Below, one piece after another: positions 28,128-37,034 of a stretch of DNA of 64,000 nucleotides (the first letter of the stretch is position 1; every line of letters begins with the position of its first letter). The stretch is taken from NCBI RefSeq assembly GCF_031157315.1, contig NZ_JAVIFU010000006.1:176843-240842 (forward strand), given 5' to 3'. The stretch is from Paenibacillus sp. LHD-38 (lineage in GTDB: Bacteria; Bacillota; Bacilli; Paenibacillales; Paenibacillaceae). The notes below the pieces were generated by a model. That model was not told the DNA's origin and did no database searches. It saw only the letters and a program-made list of their open reading frames with translations. Both the position numbers and the translations under genes were made by a program.

Positions 28128-28370
28128 ATGGCGGAGCGAATCACAGTCATCGTTGTAGCTTTTGGCGTTATGCTGCTGTACGACTTGTTGACTTTGAAAA
28201 AAGTCAACAAGCTTGAGAAAGGCATATATACCATTGCCTGCTTCATTTGCTTATACATGGGCATGGACTTCGCCGTAGGTAAGGATTGGTTTGATTATAT
28301 CGATTTGATGATTCCTATTTATGATAATATATCCAAAGCAATTGATGATTTCTTAAATGTAAATGCATGA
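28128..28370 (+). CDS. small two-helix membrane protein, germinant receptor D-type subunit
   Basis: This 80-residue protein has two hydrophobic segments (residues ~4-20 and ~35-50) separated by the Lys-rich LKKVNKLEKG. It lies inside the receptor operon between the C and B genes, with its own SD AAAGGTGAG. Small two-helix D proteins that modulate receptor function are known from gerA-type operons of Bacillus species. Size, topology and location fit, though sequence similarity was not tested. Confidence 0.75.
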   Translation: MAERITVIVVAFGVMLLYDLLTLKKVNKLEKGIYTIACFICLYMGMDFAVGKDWFDYIDLMIPIYDNISKAIDDFLNVNA

Positions 28371-28394
28371 CAGCGGATAAGGGAGGAGAAAGGC

Positions 28395-29486
28395 ATCGAT
28401 AAGCAAACGGTAAGTGCATACCAGATGGGCGTACTGTTTTTCGTATTTATGACTGGTTCTTCCATTATCAATATTCCAGGTCCGCTGATCAGCAAGGCAA
28501 ATAACGGAGCTTGGCTCTCTCTGCTCCTATCCGGAGGCATAGGTTTTCTTATTTTAGTCTGTATTCTATTCTTGCACAGGCGATATCCAAAAATGACCTT
28601 TGTAGAATATAGCCGCCATTTAATAGGGACACCGCTTACGATCCTCTTTTCTGTTTTTACGGTATCCTTTCTCATTCAAATGCAATCGGCCATCGTAACC
28701 GACGTAGGCCTGTTTATGGTCAGCTCCATGTTAAGAGGAACACCGATGTATGCTTTTACTTTCCTCATATTCGCAATATCGGCTGTAACGGTACGCGCGG
28801 GACTTGAGGTCATGGCGAGAATGTTTACTTTGACGATGATTTTGACAGCCATAAGTATCCTTGCTGTACTAATCATTGCGATCCCAGACTATAATCCTTC
28901 TTTTTTGCTCCCGATCATGCCGAAAGGGATCAAGCCCGTGCTGCATGGGGCATTTTTCACCTTCGGCTTTCCCTATGTGGAAGTATTCTTGTTCTCCATG
29001 CTGCTGCCGTTTGTCAACGAAGGCCCGACCAAGAAGCTGGCGAAGACGATTCTGTTTGCGCTGGGTACTAATATTTTTGTGCTTTGTTTGTCTACCCTTT
29101 GCGCCATCATGATTTTTGGCAGCTTCGCTGGCGAGAAGCCTTATGTGCTTTTTTCGCTGGCTCGGATCGTTGAATTCCAGGAAATCATACAACGAATAGA
29201 GTCGATTATAGGGATGTCTCTGATTTTGGGCTCATTCATGAAAACAACCATAACGCTATATGTGCTTAATTTATATTTGAGTCAGCTGTTTCGTTTTCAA
29301 AATTATCAGACCTTAGTTATGCCTTTAGCATTGATCGGTTTCATCATGGGACTGGTAACCATTGATGGGGCGACGGAGTGGGGACGCGTCGTTACGACGA
29401 TCCATCCCGTGTGGACGTTTGCGGCATTTGTAATTCCCTTGCTGCTGCTGACGGTTATTGCCTTATTCAAAAAAAAGGACAGCTAA
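28395..29486 (+). CDS. spore germinant receptor subunit B / germination permease (GerB family)
   Basis: An integral membrane protein with ~10 helices of the amino-acid permease superfamily (Spore_permease). Markers are PGPLISKA, WLSLLLSGGIGFLILV and the inter-helix segment EVMARMFTLTMIL. The SD GGAGGAG (28382-28388) is 6 bases before ATC 28395, which would give (M)DKQTVSAYQMG, exactly where the family normally starts. The first canonical start, ATG 28425, has no SD and drops ten residues. I place the start at the ATC, but ATG 28425 is the conservative call. It probably forms the germinant-binding membrane channel subunit. Confidence 0.88.
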   Translation: MDKQTVSAYQMGVLFFVFMTGSSIINIPGPLISKANNGAWLSLLLSGGIGFLILVCILFLHRRYPKMTFVEYSRHLIGTPLTILFSVFTVSFLIQMQSAIVTDVGLFMVSSMLRGTPMYAFTFLIFAISAVTVRAGLEVMARMFTLTMILTAISILAVLIIAIPDYNPSFLLPIMPKGIKPVLHGAFFTFGFPYVEVFLFSMLLPFVNEGPTKKLAKTILFALGTNIFVLCLSTLCAIMIFGSFAGEKPYVLFSLARIVEFQEIIQRIESIIGMSLILGSFMKTTITLYVLNLYLSQLFRFQNYQTLVMPLALIGFIMGLVTIDGATEWGRVVTTIHPVWTFAAFVIPLLLLTVIALFKKKDS

Positions 29487-29509
29487 CAGCAAGCCGTCGG
29501 GCGGATGCA

Positions 29510-30088
29510 TTAATGGCTAGTCAAAGGAAAGCTGCCGATAATCTCATACATGGGTGATGCATGCATATGGGTGCGCATGAGCACGAAACCATCAGCCTCC
29601 CAATTGTACACGGCGGGAGCGGAGGGCAGCGCTTCTATGTACTTGCCTTCTCCGCCGCCGGCGAAACCTCTGGCAAGGGTGATATGAGGCGAATAGGGAC
29701 GATCTTCCGGTTCGAAGCCCGCTTTGCGGGTTTCCGCAATGATCATGCCGTAAAGCGCGGATAATCCTTCGAGATCTCCGGATACTGCACCCCAAAGCAC
29801 GCGTGGAGATTTTGGGGGACCGAAGGTGCCTATGCCATCCCAAGCTAACGAAAGCGGCAGCGAACGGACTTCCTTCAATGTCGACTGCAGCTCTTGAAAC
29901 TGGGCAGCGGTCGTTTCACCCAGAAATTGCAGCGTAATGTGATAATCACGCGGTTGGGTCCATTTTCGAAAGGGGAGCTTGTCCTTATGGGCCAAAGTCC
30001 ATTTCTCCAGTTCCTCTGCAACGGGGCGAGGGACGGAGATGGCGACGAACAAGCGCATCGTATTTTCTTTTAATGATTGTTCCCTCAT
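29510..30088 (-). CDS. thpR: RNA 2',3'-cyclic phosphodiesterase (2'-5' RNA ligase family)
   Basis: This 192-residue two-H phosphoesterase has both signature motifs: YHITLQFLG near residue 50 and SPHITLARG near 140. The N-terminus has the usual MRLFVAIS after a 10-residue extension. ATG 30088 has GGAGG 9 bases upstream, so the extension is likely real. It opens 2',3'-cyclic phosphate ends of RNA in the cytoplasm. It is convergent with the germination operon; only 23 bases separate them and no clear terminator is present. Confidence 0.9.
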   Translation of the reverse strand: MREQSLKENTMRLFVAISVPRPVAEELEKWTLAHKDKLPFRKWTQPRDYHITLQFLGETTAAQFQELQSTLKEVRSLPLSLAWDGIGTFGPPKSPRVLWGAVSGDLEGLSALYGMIIAETRKAGFEPEDRPYSPHITLARGFAGGGEGKYIEALPSAPAVYNWEADGFVLMRTHMHASPMYEIIGSFPLTSH

Positions 30089-30174
30089 AGGAAGATCCTC
30101 CGTTCTTTTTCACAAATTCACAGACAATATAGCTTTAGCACAAAGCAGAATCTTATGCGATCCGATGTGAATGC

Positions 30175-31962
30175 TTAAGTAAACCATATGTCGCGGAACC
30201 GAACCCAGCCCAGCGATTCAAGCGCGATCCCCCGTACCGAAGGGTGGAATGCGGTTTTTAAATGCTTGCGGTAAAGGAAGATCAGGCTGCTCCTCGCTTT
30301 GAGCTCCGCTTCAATATCTTTGAATATGGCTGCCCGCAGCGTTCGACCCGGCTCGCTCAAAATCAATTGAATGCTGCGCTCCAGCATATCATGCACCTCT
30401 GGCAGCGCATGCTGCTGCATGCTTTTGTACAAGTCGATAAGCCTGAGCTCGCGGTGCTCATCCAGCATGACGGCGAAGAGCAGCAGATCGGCCGACATGC
30501 GCGCGGTCCCCTTGAATTGCTCGGCAGGGATAAGGCTGATTTGCAGTGAAATGCCGGATTTCTCACATACCTGCCGGATCATTTCCGCGTCGGACGCGTA
30601 TTGCGGAATCGTAGCCAGCACAAGGGTTTCTCCTTGATAACCGGAGCGTGCAAGGCTGCTTTTGATGGCAGCCCAATCCGGCTCAGCTGACTCATCCTGC
30701 TGTGTAGCCTCCAAATCCGGCCAAAAGCTGTTCACGCCTTCTATAACATCCCCAGACAGCAGCTTCAGAAGCTCCGTCCGCTCGATGGCGAAATCAATGG
30801 CCGCTCTAATGGTTGGATTTCCAAGCAACCCTTCCTTTAGCTCGTTTACGGTAATGAACTTGCAGGTCATGCCTGATTGCCGGACCTGCTGCCACCGTTC
30901 GGCTGCCATATCGGAGAGTCTCGCATTGTGCATAATCTGGAACGATTGCAGCTCTGCATGATTCTCCTGCGTTGCCTCCTCCGCAAGTGTCCATACCTCG
31001 ACCCGGTCCAGAAAGGCCCTGCCCTGAAAATAAGGCGCAAAAGCCTCTAAAATCCAAACCCCTTGCTCATTGCCGCCGAATCGAAACGGCCCGGTGCCTA
31101 TCGGCTTCGTGCCAAAAAGCTCACCTGCCGAAGCGCAAGCATCTTGCGGGACGATGGAGGCGCGATTCGTCGTTAGAAAGGCGAGGAACGCTTCGTTAGG
31201 CTCGGATAATTGAATGCGGATCGTGGTGTCATCGGGTGTATCCATCGCGATGATATCGGAGTACACCCAGCTGTAGAGTCCTTGCGGCGCGAGCCGTTTG
31301 AGCCGCTCCAGCGAATATTTGACGTCGGAGGAATCCAGCTCCCGTCCATGATGAAAGAGAACGCCTTTACGCAAATAAAACGTCCAGCGCGTACGCGATT
31401 CATCAACCTCCCACGCATGCGCAAGCTGCGGCAAAATCTGCTCGCCCCTCGGGTCGATGCGGACAAGCCCGTCGAAGAGCTGATTGACGAGATGAGACTC
31501 CCCCGTATAATGGATCGCTGCCGGATCAAGCGAGTAGATCGTCTGCGGAAGCGGAAACCGTAAAATATCGGTGCGCCGTTTGCCCTGCACCTCGGAATGA
31601 AAGCCGAATTGGCCGGAGAGCCAATCCTGAAATTGATCGCGCAGCTGAGGGGACTCTTCGATCTGCTGCAGCAGCTCAAGCGCGGAATGCAAATCCTGCT
31701 TTTGCATCATTTCCTGTGCTTCCTGCAGCGCGATCTGCTCCTTGCTCACAAGGAAGGAGAGCGCGGAGCGATTACCGCGCCCTCGCTTCGGTTCCCAGAT
31801 CAGCCATTCTTCTTGCTGCATTCGCTTAAGTAGAAGTACCATATTCCGATGTGTGCAATCCAGCAAATCTGCAAGCTCCTGCGTGGTCACTTCAAAGGGG
31901 ATATTCTCTTGAATACTCGGGTAAGAGCGCCTAAGCGCTATATAATGCCGACGTATTTTCAT
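30175..31962 (-). CDS. SgrR-like transcriptional regulator with solute-binding-protein domain
   Basis: The 595-residue protein starts with a winged-helix SgrR_N region (EVTTQELADLLDCTHRNMVLL, read in part; GRGNRSALSFLV). It continues with a SBP_bac_5-type periplasmic-binding fold lacking a signal peptide (LDPAAIHYTGESHLVNQLFD, YLRKGVLFHHGRELDSSDVKYS, GTGPFRF). SgrR-type proteins bind a small sugar or peptide in the cytoplasm and switch transcription of nearby transport genes. The divergent neighbour is a DUF4173-type membrane protein, with a ~120-base AT-rich region between them where it could bind. Confidence 0.9.
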   Translation of the reverse strand: MKIRRHYIALRRSYPSIQENIPFEVTTQELADLLDCTHRNMVLLLKRMQQEEWLIWEPKRGRGNRSALSFLVSKEQIALQEAQEMMQKQDLHSALELLQQIEESPQLRDQFQDWLSGQFGFHSEVQGKRRTDILRFPLPQTIYSLDPAAIHYTGESHLVNQLFDGLVRIDPRGEQILPQLAHAWEVDESRTRWTFYLRKGVLFHHGRELDSSDVKYSLERLKRLAPQGLYSWVYSDIIAMDTPDDTTIRIQLSEPNEAFLAFLTTNRASIVPQDACASAGELFGTKPIGTGPFRFGGNEQGVWILEAFAPYFQGRAFLDRVEVWTLAEEATQENHAELQSFQIMHNARLSDMAAERWQQVRQSGMTCKFITVNELKEGLLGNPTIRAAIDFAIERTELLKLLSGDVIEGVNSFWPDLEATQQDESAEPDWAAIKSSLARSGYQGETLVLATIPQYASDAEMIRQVCEKSGISLQISLIPAEQFKGTARMSADLLLFAVMLDEHRELRLIDLYKSMQQHALPEVHDMLERSIQLILSEPGRTLRAAIFKDIEAELKARSSLIFLYRKHLKTAFHPSVRGIALESLGWVRFRDIWFT

Positions 31963-32086
31963 GCAAAAGACTCCTTTTGTAAAACATGAAATTTTCCAAT
32001 TATAACTTACACTTTTTGTTCTTGTTTTCTAGGTTACAATAAAAGGAGGAAATTAACAAATTAAGTTTGAAAATGGAGTGTGTAAC

Positions 32087-33607
32087 ATGGGAGATTCGGC
32101 GCCATGGCAAAAAAGGTATGAAAAAATGCTTATCCTTGCCCTTTTTTTCGGTCTAGTTAGTCAGTATTTGTTTGTAGGCGCGTCTGCCGGCATTTCGGTT
32201 ATGGTGTTCGTGCTTGGTTTTTACGGCTTGTTTTTCTATTCCATTAAGGGGAGAATGGGCGGCTTTGAGAAATGGCAGGGGCAGGCAAGCTCGGGTTGGC
32301 TGTTGTTCATTCCTATTTTTCTGCTTACGCTAACCTATTCGTTGTATAATAACCAGCTGTTTCGGCAGCTTAATCTATTCGCGTTGTTTGCTTTAATCGT
32401 TTCTCAAACTGTGCTTATGACGAGCAGCAGCGTGAAGCCCTGGTATAGGGGAGTTTTTTACACAGAGTTGTTATTTCTAGCCCTCATTAAGCCTTTTGCA
32501 TTTATAGGCGTGCCTTTCAGCCTGCTTAACGAGCGCTGGAAAGGGAAAGAGGATGGGGAAACCGGGACGAGTAGCAAGCTTCGCAAAATATCACTGGGGC
32601 TTTTGCTCTCGGCGCCCATCCTGATTGTCGTCATCGCTTTGCTGGCGTCAGCGGATGAAATTTTTCTGTCGTGGCTGCTTGAAATCCCAAATGTGATGGC
32701 ACGGTTCTCCTTAGGAAACGGGCTCTGGCGGATTATCGTAGCTTTGTTTTTCGCTTTTTATGCTTTTTGCTACATATGGGGCTTGCTGTTCAATAAAGCC
32801 GCTGCCGCAATTAATAAGGGAGCCGAAGATTCGACTTCGACGCAGGGCACCACAGGCTCAATTCAGCCAAGAGGTCGAATTGAGCTTGATCCGATTACGG
32901 CAGGTACGCTGCTAATAAGCATTAATTTGGTTTACGTTCTTTTTGTCGTCATCCAGTTCTCGTATTTATTCGGTGCAGCGAACGGGCTGCTTCCGGACGG
33001 GGCTGCATATGCCGAATATGCGCGCAGAGGGTTTGCAGAGTTAATTATGGTTGCGCTTATCAATTTGGTATTGCTCATGTGCGGACTGCATCTGATTCGG
33101 CGATCCGGCGCAGCGGCGGAGCGGATTCGCAAGCTGTCGCTTACCGTGCTGATTGGCTGTACGATCGTCATGCTTGTGTCGGCGTATAGCAGGCTCTCAT
33201 TATATGAAGAAGCCTACGGATTCACGCAAACGAGATTGCTGGTGCACGGGTTTATGCTGTACCTGGGCGTACTGCTCGTCATTGCGATGATTCGGATATG
33301 GAAAGATCGTTTCTCCATGGGCAAGGCTTATATCTGCGTCTCCATCATTGCATTCGTCCTCATGAACTACGTCAACTTGGATGCCCGGATTGCCGCAAAC
33401 AACAGCGAACGGTACGAGCGGACGCGGAAAATCGATGTCGCTTACCTCGGCACGTTATCAACGGATGCGATGCCGGCGCTGCGCAAGCTGCACACGGAAC
33501 ATCCGAAGCTAGCGGGACTTCAAGAAGTGATTGAACAACTGCAGGATCAAGCGCACCGGCATACAAAGTGGCAATCCTGGAATTTATCGAAGCAGAGAGC
33601 GAAGTAA
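32087..33607 (+). CDS. DUF4173/DUF4153-like integral membrane protein
   Basis: About 506 residues with roughly 10-12 membrane helices and short loops. The C-terminal soluble tail contains DARIAANNSERY and DVAYLGTLSTDAMPALRKL, the pattern seen in DUF4173 membrane proteins as I recall them. ATG 32087 is 8 bases after GGAG; the GTG at 32078 overlaps that SD and is unlikely. The function of the family is unknown. It could be controlled by the divergent SgrR-like regulator. Confidence 0.7.
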   Translation: MGDSAPWQKRYEKMLILALFFGLVSQYLFVGASAGISVMVFVLGFYGLFFYSIKGRMGGFEKWQGQASSGWLLFIPIFLLTLTYSLYNNQLFRQLNLFALFALIVSQTVLMTSSSVKPWYRGVFYTELLFLALIKPFAFIGVPFSLLNERWKGKEDGETGTSSKLRKISLGLLLSAPILIVVIALLASADEIFLSWLLEIPNVMARFSLGNGLWRIIVALFFAFYAFCYIWGLLFNKAAAAINKGAEDSTSTQGTTGSIQPRGRIELDPITAGTLLISINLVYVLFVVIQFSYLFGAANGLLPDGAAYAEYARRGFAELIMVALINLVLLMCGLHLIRRSGAAAERIRKLSLTVLIGCTIVMLVSAYSRLSLYEEAYGFTQTRLLVHGFMLYLGVLLVIAMIRIWKDRFSMGKAYICVSIIAFVLMNYVNLDARIAANNSERYERTRKIDVAYLGTLSTDAMPALRKLHTEHPKLAGLQEVIEQLQDQAHRHTKWQSWNLSKQRAK

Positions 33608-33631
33608 GTGGATGAAGAGAGGTCATTCATA

Positions 33632-33787
33632 ATGATATGGCAGCTTAGCCAGCAGAAGCTGGTTCATTTGACCCGTCGCATGAATCAGATTATAGTCGAG
33701 GATAGATGGCATTCTATCCATATTCATGAGCCGGAGGCAGTCATTGCTGCCATTAAAAGTTTATTATCTAGAATAGAAGATCAATAG
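33632..33787 (+). CDS. small hypothetical protein (51 residues)
   Basis: An open frame from ATG 33632, 7 bases after AGAGAGG, to TAG 33785-33787. It encodes MIWQLSQQKLVHLTRRMNQ... and ends ...IKSLLSRIEDQ. It fills the gap between the DUF4173-like gene and a metallophosphoesterase gene on the same strand. Composition is mixed helical with no membrane segment. It has a proper SD and codon use like its neighbours, so it is probably real. Function unknown. Confidence 0.55.
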   Translation: MIWQLSQQKLVHLTRRMNQIIVEDRWHSIHIHEPEAVIAAIKSLLSRIEDQ

Positions 33788-33812
33788 ATGAACAGCAAGG
33801 AGCTATGAATTC

Positions 33813-34691
33813 ATGCGTATGACCAAAAAACGATGGCTGATCCTTATACCGGTGATTATTTTAGCCGTCATTGCCTTCCTCTATTATGAGAACAACGCCA
33901 TTGGCATTACGAGATATCAGCTGAGCTCGGATAAGCTGCCGGACGGATTTGACACCTACCGCATCGTTCAGTTAACGGATTTGCACAGCAAGTCCTTTGG
34001 CAAGGAGCAGAGCGTAATTACGCGTAAGGTCAAAAAGCTGAAGCCGGATCTTATCGTAATGACCGGCGATTTGGTTGACAGCAGAAGATACAACGCGGAA
34101 ATCAGCCTTACGCTCATGCGCAAAATGACCGAGCTTGCGCCTGTGTATTACGTGACAGGAAATCATGAATGGGGCTCCAGGTTCCCGGCATTAGCGAAAG
34201 GGCTCAAGGAGCTAGGCGTCCATGTCATGCGCAACACAAGCGAGCTCGTGAAGCTCGGAGACGGGGAAATTCGCATCACAGGCGTAGACGATCCGACCTT
34301 TAATCATGAGGCGGATGGGGATGTGGAAAGAATAAATGAACATATCGGGGCTGCTCTTGAAGAGGCGGACCTTTCCAAAGAGCGGTATTCGATTTTATTG
34401 TCCCATCGTCCAGAGCTGTTTTCGGAATATGTCCGAAACCAATTCGATTTGACCTTCTCCGGCCATGCCCACGGCGGACAGGTTCGCCTGCCGTTCCTCG
34501 GGGGATTGGTTGCGCCGGGCCAAGGTTTCCTGCCGAGATATGACGGTGGCAAATATACAGAGGGCGAAACCACGATGATCGTTAGCCGCGGACTCGGCAA
34601 TAGTATCATTCCGCAGCGGTTGTTTAACCGGCCGGAGGTTGTGCTGGTTGAGCTCACGGCTGCGAGAGGCGCTGCTTCTATTACCCAATAG
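33813..34691 (+). CDS. membrane-anchored metallophosphoesterase (YkuE/YaeI-like)
   Basis: 292 residues; an N-terminal anchor (LILIPVIILAVIAFLYY) is followed by a calcineurin-like fold. The metal-binding motifs appear in order: IVQLTDLHSKSFG, VMTGDLVDSR, VTGNHEWGSR, ILLSHRPELF and TFSGHAHGGQVRLP. The last motif and the GLVAPGQGFLPRY segment are typical of the YkuE/YaeI type, which acts on lipid-linked or nucleotide substrates at the membrane face. It follows a 51-residue small ORF on the same strand. Confidence 0.92.
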   Translation: MRMTKKRWLILIPVIILAVIAFLYYENNAIGITRYQLSSDKLPDGFDTYRIVQLTDLHSKSFGKEQSVITRKVKKLKPDLIVMTGDLVDSRRYNAEISLTLMRKMTELAPVYYVTGNHEWGSRFPALAKGLKELGVHVMRNTSELVKLGDGEIRITGVDDPTFNHEADGDVERINEHIGAALEEADLSKERYSILLSHRPELFSEYVRNQFDLTFSGHAHGGQVRLPFLGGLVAPGQGFLPRYDGGKYTEGETTMIVSRGLGNSIIPQRLFNRPEVVLVELTAARGAASITQ

Positions 34692-34749
34692 ATTGGTTTT
34701 AACTTGTCCGATGTGTTAAGATTTAGTCCTATATCGAAAGAGGACGTGA

Positions 34750-35112
34750 ATGACAGTGATCAATATTACGATTCCGGAACCGGATGTAACCATTACCAAG
34801 CAGAGAAATCCCCAGCTAAGCCATATCTATGGTTTTACTGATTTTATCCTGATTTCCAGAGACAAAGGCGGTTTCTTTATGTTTTACAATGACAAGGACG
34901 AATTGCTCTTTGTCGGCAAAGCGAGAAAGCTGAGACCAAGAATCAAGAAACATTTTGAGGACAGCGTTTCGGTCATGAAGAACTACCGGGACGAGGTAGC
35001 CAAAATTGAGATTTATCTCAATGAGGATCCTGTCGAACGGGAGATTTACGAAACCTACATCATCAATAAATTCAGAGCGAAGTACAATGTGGAAAAGGTT
35101 TTATACAAATAA
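34750..35112 (+). CDS. GIY-YIG nuclease-family protein
   Basis: 120 residues. A GIY-YIG-like core runs through GGFFMFYNDKDELLFVGKARKLRPRIKKHF. The usual G-I-Y is replaced by GFF and the Y-I-G by F-V-G, while the Arg after the second element and the downstream Glu (DPVEREIYETYIIN) are kept. This resembles the small stand-alone GIY-YIG proteins of Bacillales. The start follows AGAGGACG. Activity is uncertain because the motif tyrosines are changed. It ends at a strong terminator. Confidence 0.8.
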   Translation: MTVINITIPEPDVTITKQRNPQLSHIYGFTDFILISRDKGGFFMFYNDKDELLFVGKARKLRPRIKKHFEDSVSVMKNYRDEVAKIEIYLNEDPVEREIYETYIINKFRAKYNVEKVLYK

Positions 35113-35130
35113 CAAACAGCGGCAAAACAG

Positions 35131-35191
35131 AACATTCGTTGAGCGGTGAGGAAGCCTAGTGCCAAATTACCGCTCAACGAATGTTTTTTTT
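35131..35191 (+). terminator. rho-independent terminator with 17-bp stem
   Basis: AACATTCGTTGAGCGGT pairs perfectly with ACCGCTCAACGAATGTT across a 21-base loop and is followed by a run of T. Confidence 0.9.
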
Positions 35192-35193
35192 CG

Positions 35194-35239
35194 ATATATA
35201 AGAATTTATATGTTTTCACATATAAATGTGCTTATATAT
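35194..35239. repeat. nested AT-rich palindrome
   Basis: ATATATAAG (35194-35202) pairs with CTTATATAT (35231-35239). Inside it ATTTATATG (35204-35212) pairs with CATATAAAT (35219-35227) around TTTTCA. It lies immediately after the previous terminator and ~140 bases upstream of a small lipoprotein gene. It could be a regulatory hairpin, an operator or a remnant. Confidence 0.7.
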
Positions 35240-35379
35240 CTCCGCGAAACGACTGCTTTTGCCACAGAGGACGGCGACAGCCGTTTACGCTTGTTATTTT
35301 GCATCAGATGATTTCATGTTCAACAATCCTTCGGTTGTGATATATTTTGGGGGTAAGCGGCGGCTAAGGAGGTGCAGGG

Positions 35380-35775
35380 ATGAACAACAGATTAATTATT
35401 TTTATTCTCATTCTGGCAGGTGCCATGCTCCTGAACGGATGTACGGCAAAGATCGTTGATACGAATACGGAACAAAAAATATCTGAGCTGGAGAACCCTG
35501 ACCCATCATACATAAAAGAAGAAATAAAAACAGACGGCATGCTGGCCGATATCGATTATGGCGGGCAGCATCCTTTTAGCATGGGAAATGAAGTAGAGGA
35601 TTCCACATCCGCGAAAAATGATTCTATGGCTAAGCCGTTACAATTAAGCGAGGAGGAGTACTTTATTTTGGCGGATGTGCGCTGGAGAGGGTTTTATGAC
35701 AGTCAATCGGAGTCGGCTGCATTTGTTAAAGATGAAATCGTCGGCAAAGTAGTTGGCTACGAGAAAAGTGAATAG
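35380..35775 (+). CDS. small hypothetical lipoprotein
   Basis: 131 residues with a signal peptide ending in lipobox LLNGC and an acidic, hydrophilic mature part. The C-terminal LSEEEYFILADVRWRGFYDSQ is the most structured-looking stretch, leading to VGKVVGYEKSE. The SD is AAGGAGG, 9 bases before ATG. No family is recognised. The GNAT gene starts 3 bases after the stop, suggesting co-transcription. Confidence 0.8.
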   Translation: MNNRLIIFILILAGAMLLNGCTAKIVDTNTEQKISELENPDPSYIKEEIKTDGMLADIDYGGQHPFSMGNEVEDSTSAKNDSMAKPLQLSEEEYFILADVRWRGFYDSQSESAAFVKDEIVGKVVGYEKSE

Positions 35776-35778
35776 GAT

Positions 35779-36192
35779 GTGATTGGAATCGAGCATTTTT
35801 ATGGGGACTATCTCATTAGCGATAATAAAGAACTTTTAAAGCTGGATACGATATGCGCTTTTCTTTCCCGCAGCTATTGGGCCAATCAAAGATCCGTAGA
35901 GACCATAGTTAAGTCCATTAATCATTCGGTTACCTATGGTGTTTATCATGGGGATAAGCAGATTGGCTATGCTCGTGCCGTAACGGATTGGGCAACGGTT
36001 TATTACTTATGCGATGTTTTTATAGATGAGGAATATCGGGGCACAGGCGTCGGGAAGAAGTTAATCCAATTAATAACCGAAGAATATGAAGGGATTTTGG
36101 GCTTGCTCGGCACGCTGGATGCTCACGGCTTGTATGAAAAATACGGCTTTAAGCATAATGCGGAGCGTTTTATGGTAAGAAGGCCGAATTAA
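35779..36192 (+). CDS. GNAT-family N-acetyltransferase
   Basis: 137 residues with the acetyl-CoA binding element CDVFIDEEYRGTGVGKKLI (the R-G-x-G-x-G motif) and the C-terminal HGLYEKYGFKHN common to this family. GTG 35779 overlaps poorly with its SD (AGGA one base upstream). The start is uncertain, but no better in-frame start exists that keeps the first strand. The substrate is unknown. Confidence 0.85.
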   Translation: MIGIEHFYGDYLISDNKELLKLDTICAFLSRSYWANQRSVETIVKSINHSVTYGVYHGDKQIGYARAVTDWATVYYLCDVFIDEEYRGTGVGKKLIQLITEEYEGILGLLGTLDAHGLYEKYGFKHNAERFMVRRPN

Positions 36193-36269
36193 TATTGGAG
36201 TTTTAAATAAAAAAACCGCTGACATGTTTCAAATCGCAAGCAATATGAATTAAATAGCTCCTCATTAGA

Positions 36270-37034
36270 TCAATCATGGTGTATTTTTGCGGCTAAAGCT
36301 CTGCCTTGTTCATCCTGTATTTTCGTTTCATAAAGCGCAAATGTCTTTTCATCGAATTTATAACGGTAATAGCTATGTACGGTAAAAACGGATGCTGGAT
36401 GTGAAAAAGCGAAAACCCATTGTACCGTTTCAATTCCGCAGCCAATGTTTTCATAATGAATGGCATACTCAGAAATCGGATCGGTTTGAAATTTCATCTT
36501 GCTTAAACGTTCTTCAGAAAAGTGAAACCCAGACATATCAAGTACACCGGATAACCTTGTTCGTTTGTCATAAAAGCGGAGACTTCCGTGTCCGATATAT
36601 TCGCTGCTAAATCGATCGTAATCATCATTTGCTAATGTTCTGCTTGGGTCGGTGAAAATGGGTATCCATTTATTTTTGACCAGACTGTAAACGTTAAGCC
36701 CCATGGCTCCTGCGCTTCCAGTTGAATATTGGTAAAAGAAAACCTCATCCATATGGTCTTCTGTCACATCACCAAGCATGATTCTGCTCGTCTCATATTG
36801 ATTCTCATCCACTACCATACTATCGATTTTTAAGATTCTACCCCGTGGAAAACCGATGATAGGACCAAAGAGCTCTGCTTTATGCATTACTCTGGTATTT
36901 GGCGCAGTAAAGGCAATAGATTGAATTAAGGGGTAAGTTTCCCTCTGTGGCGACATCATTTCTGCGCTGCATGGCATTTGTATAATAATCATCATTGTCA
37001 TAGTCAAAGAAGTAGCGATTGAAGTTCTTCTCAT
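36270..37034 (-). CDS. secreted hypothetical protein with degenerate VCBS-like motif
   Basis: 254 residues starting after AAGGAGG. The N-terminus MRRTSIATSLTMTMMIIIQ looks like a signal peptide cut after CSA. The segment LGDVTEDHMDEVFFYQYSTG resembles the Asp-rich calcium-binding loop of VCBS/FG-GAP repeats, but only one copy is seen. The rest is beta-rich with no recognised domain. It is transcribed divergently from the downstream metallophosphoesterase gene. Confidence 0.7.
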   Translation of the reverse strand: MRRTSIATSLTMTMMIIIQMPCSAEMMSPQRETYPLIQSIAFTAPNTRVMHKAELFGPIIGFPRGRILKIDSMVVDENQYETSRIMLGDVTEDHMDEVFFYQYSTGSAGAMGLNVYSLVKNKWIPIFTDPSRTLANDDYDRFSSEYIGHGSLRFYDKRTRLSGVLDMSGFHFSEERLSKMKFQTDPISEYAIHYENIGCGIETVQWVFAFSHPASVFTVHSYYRYKFDEKTFALYETKIQDEQGRALAAKIHHD

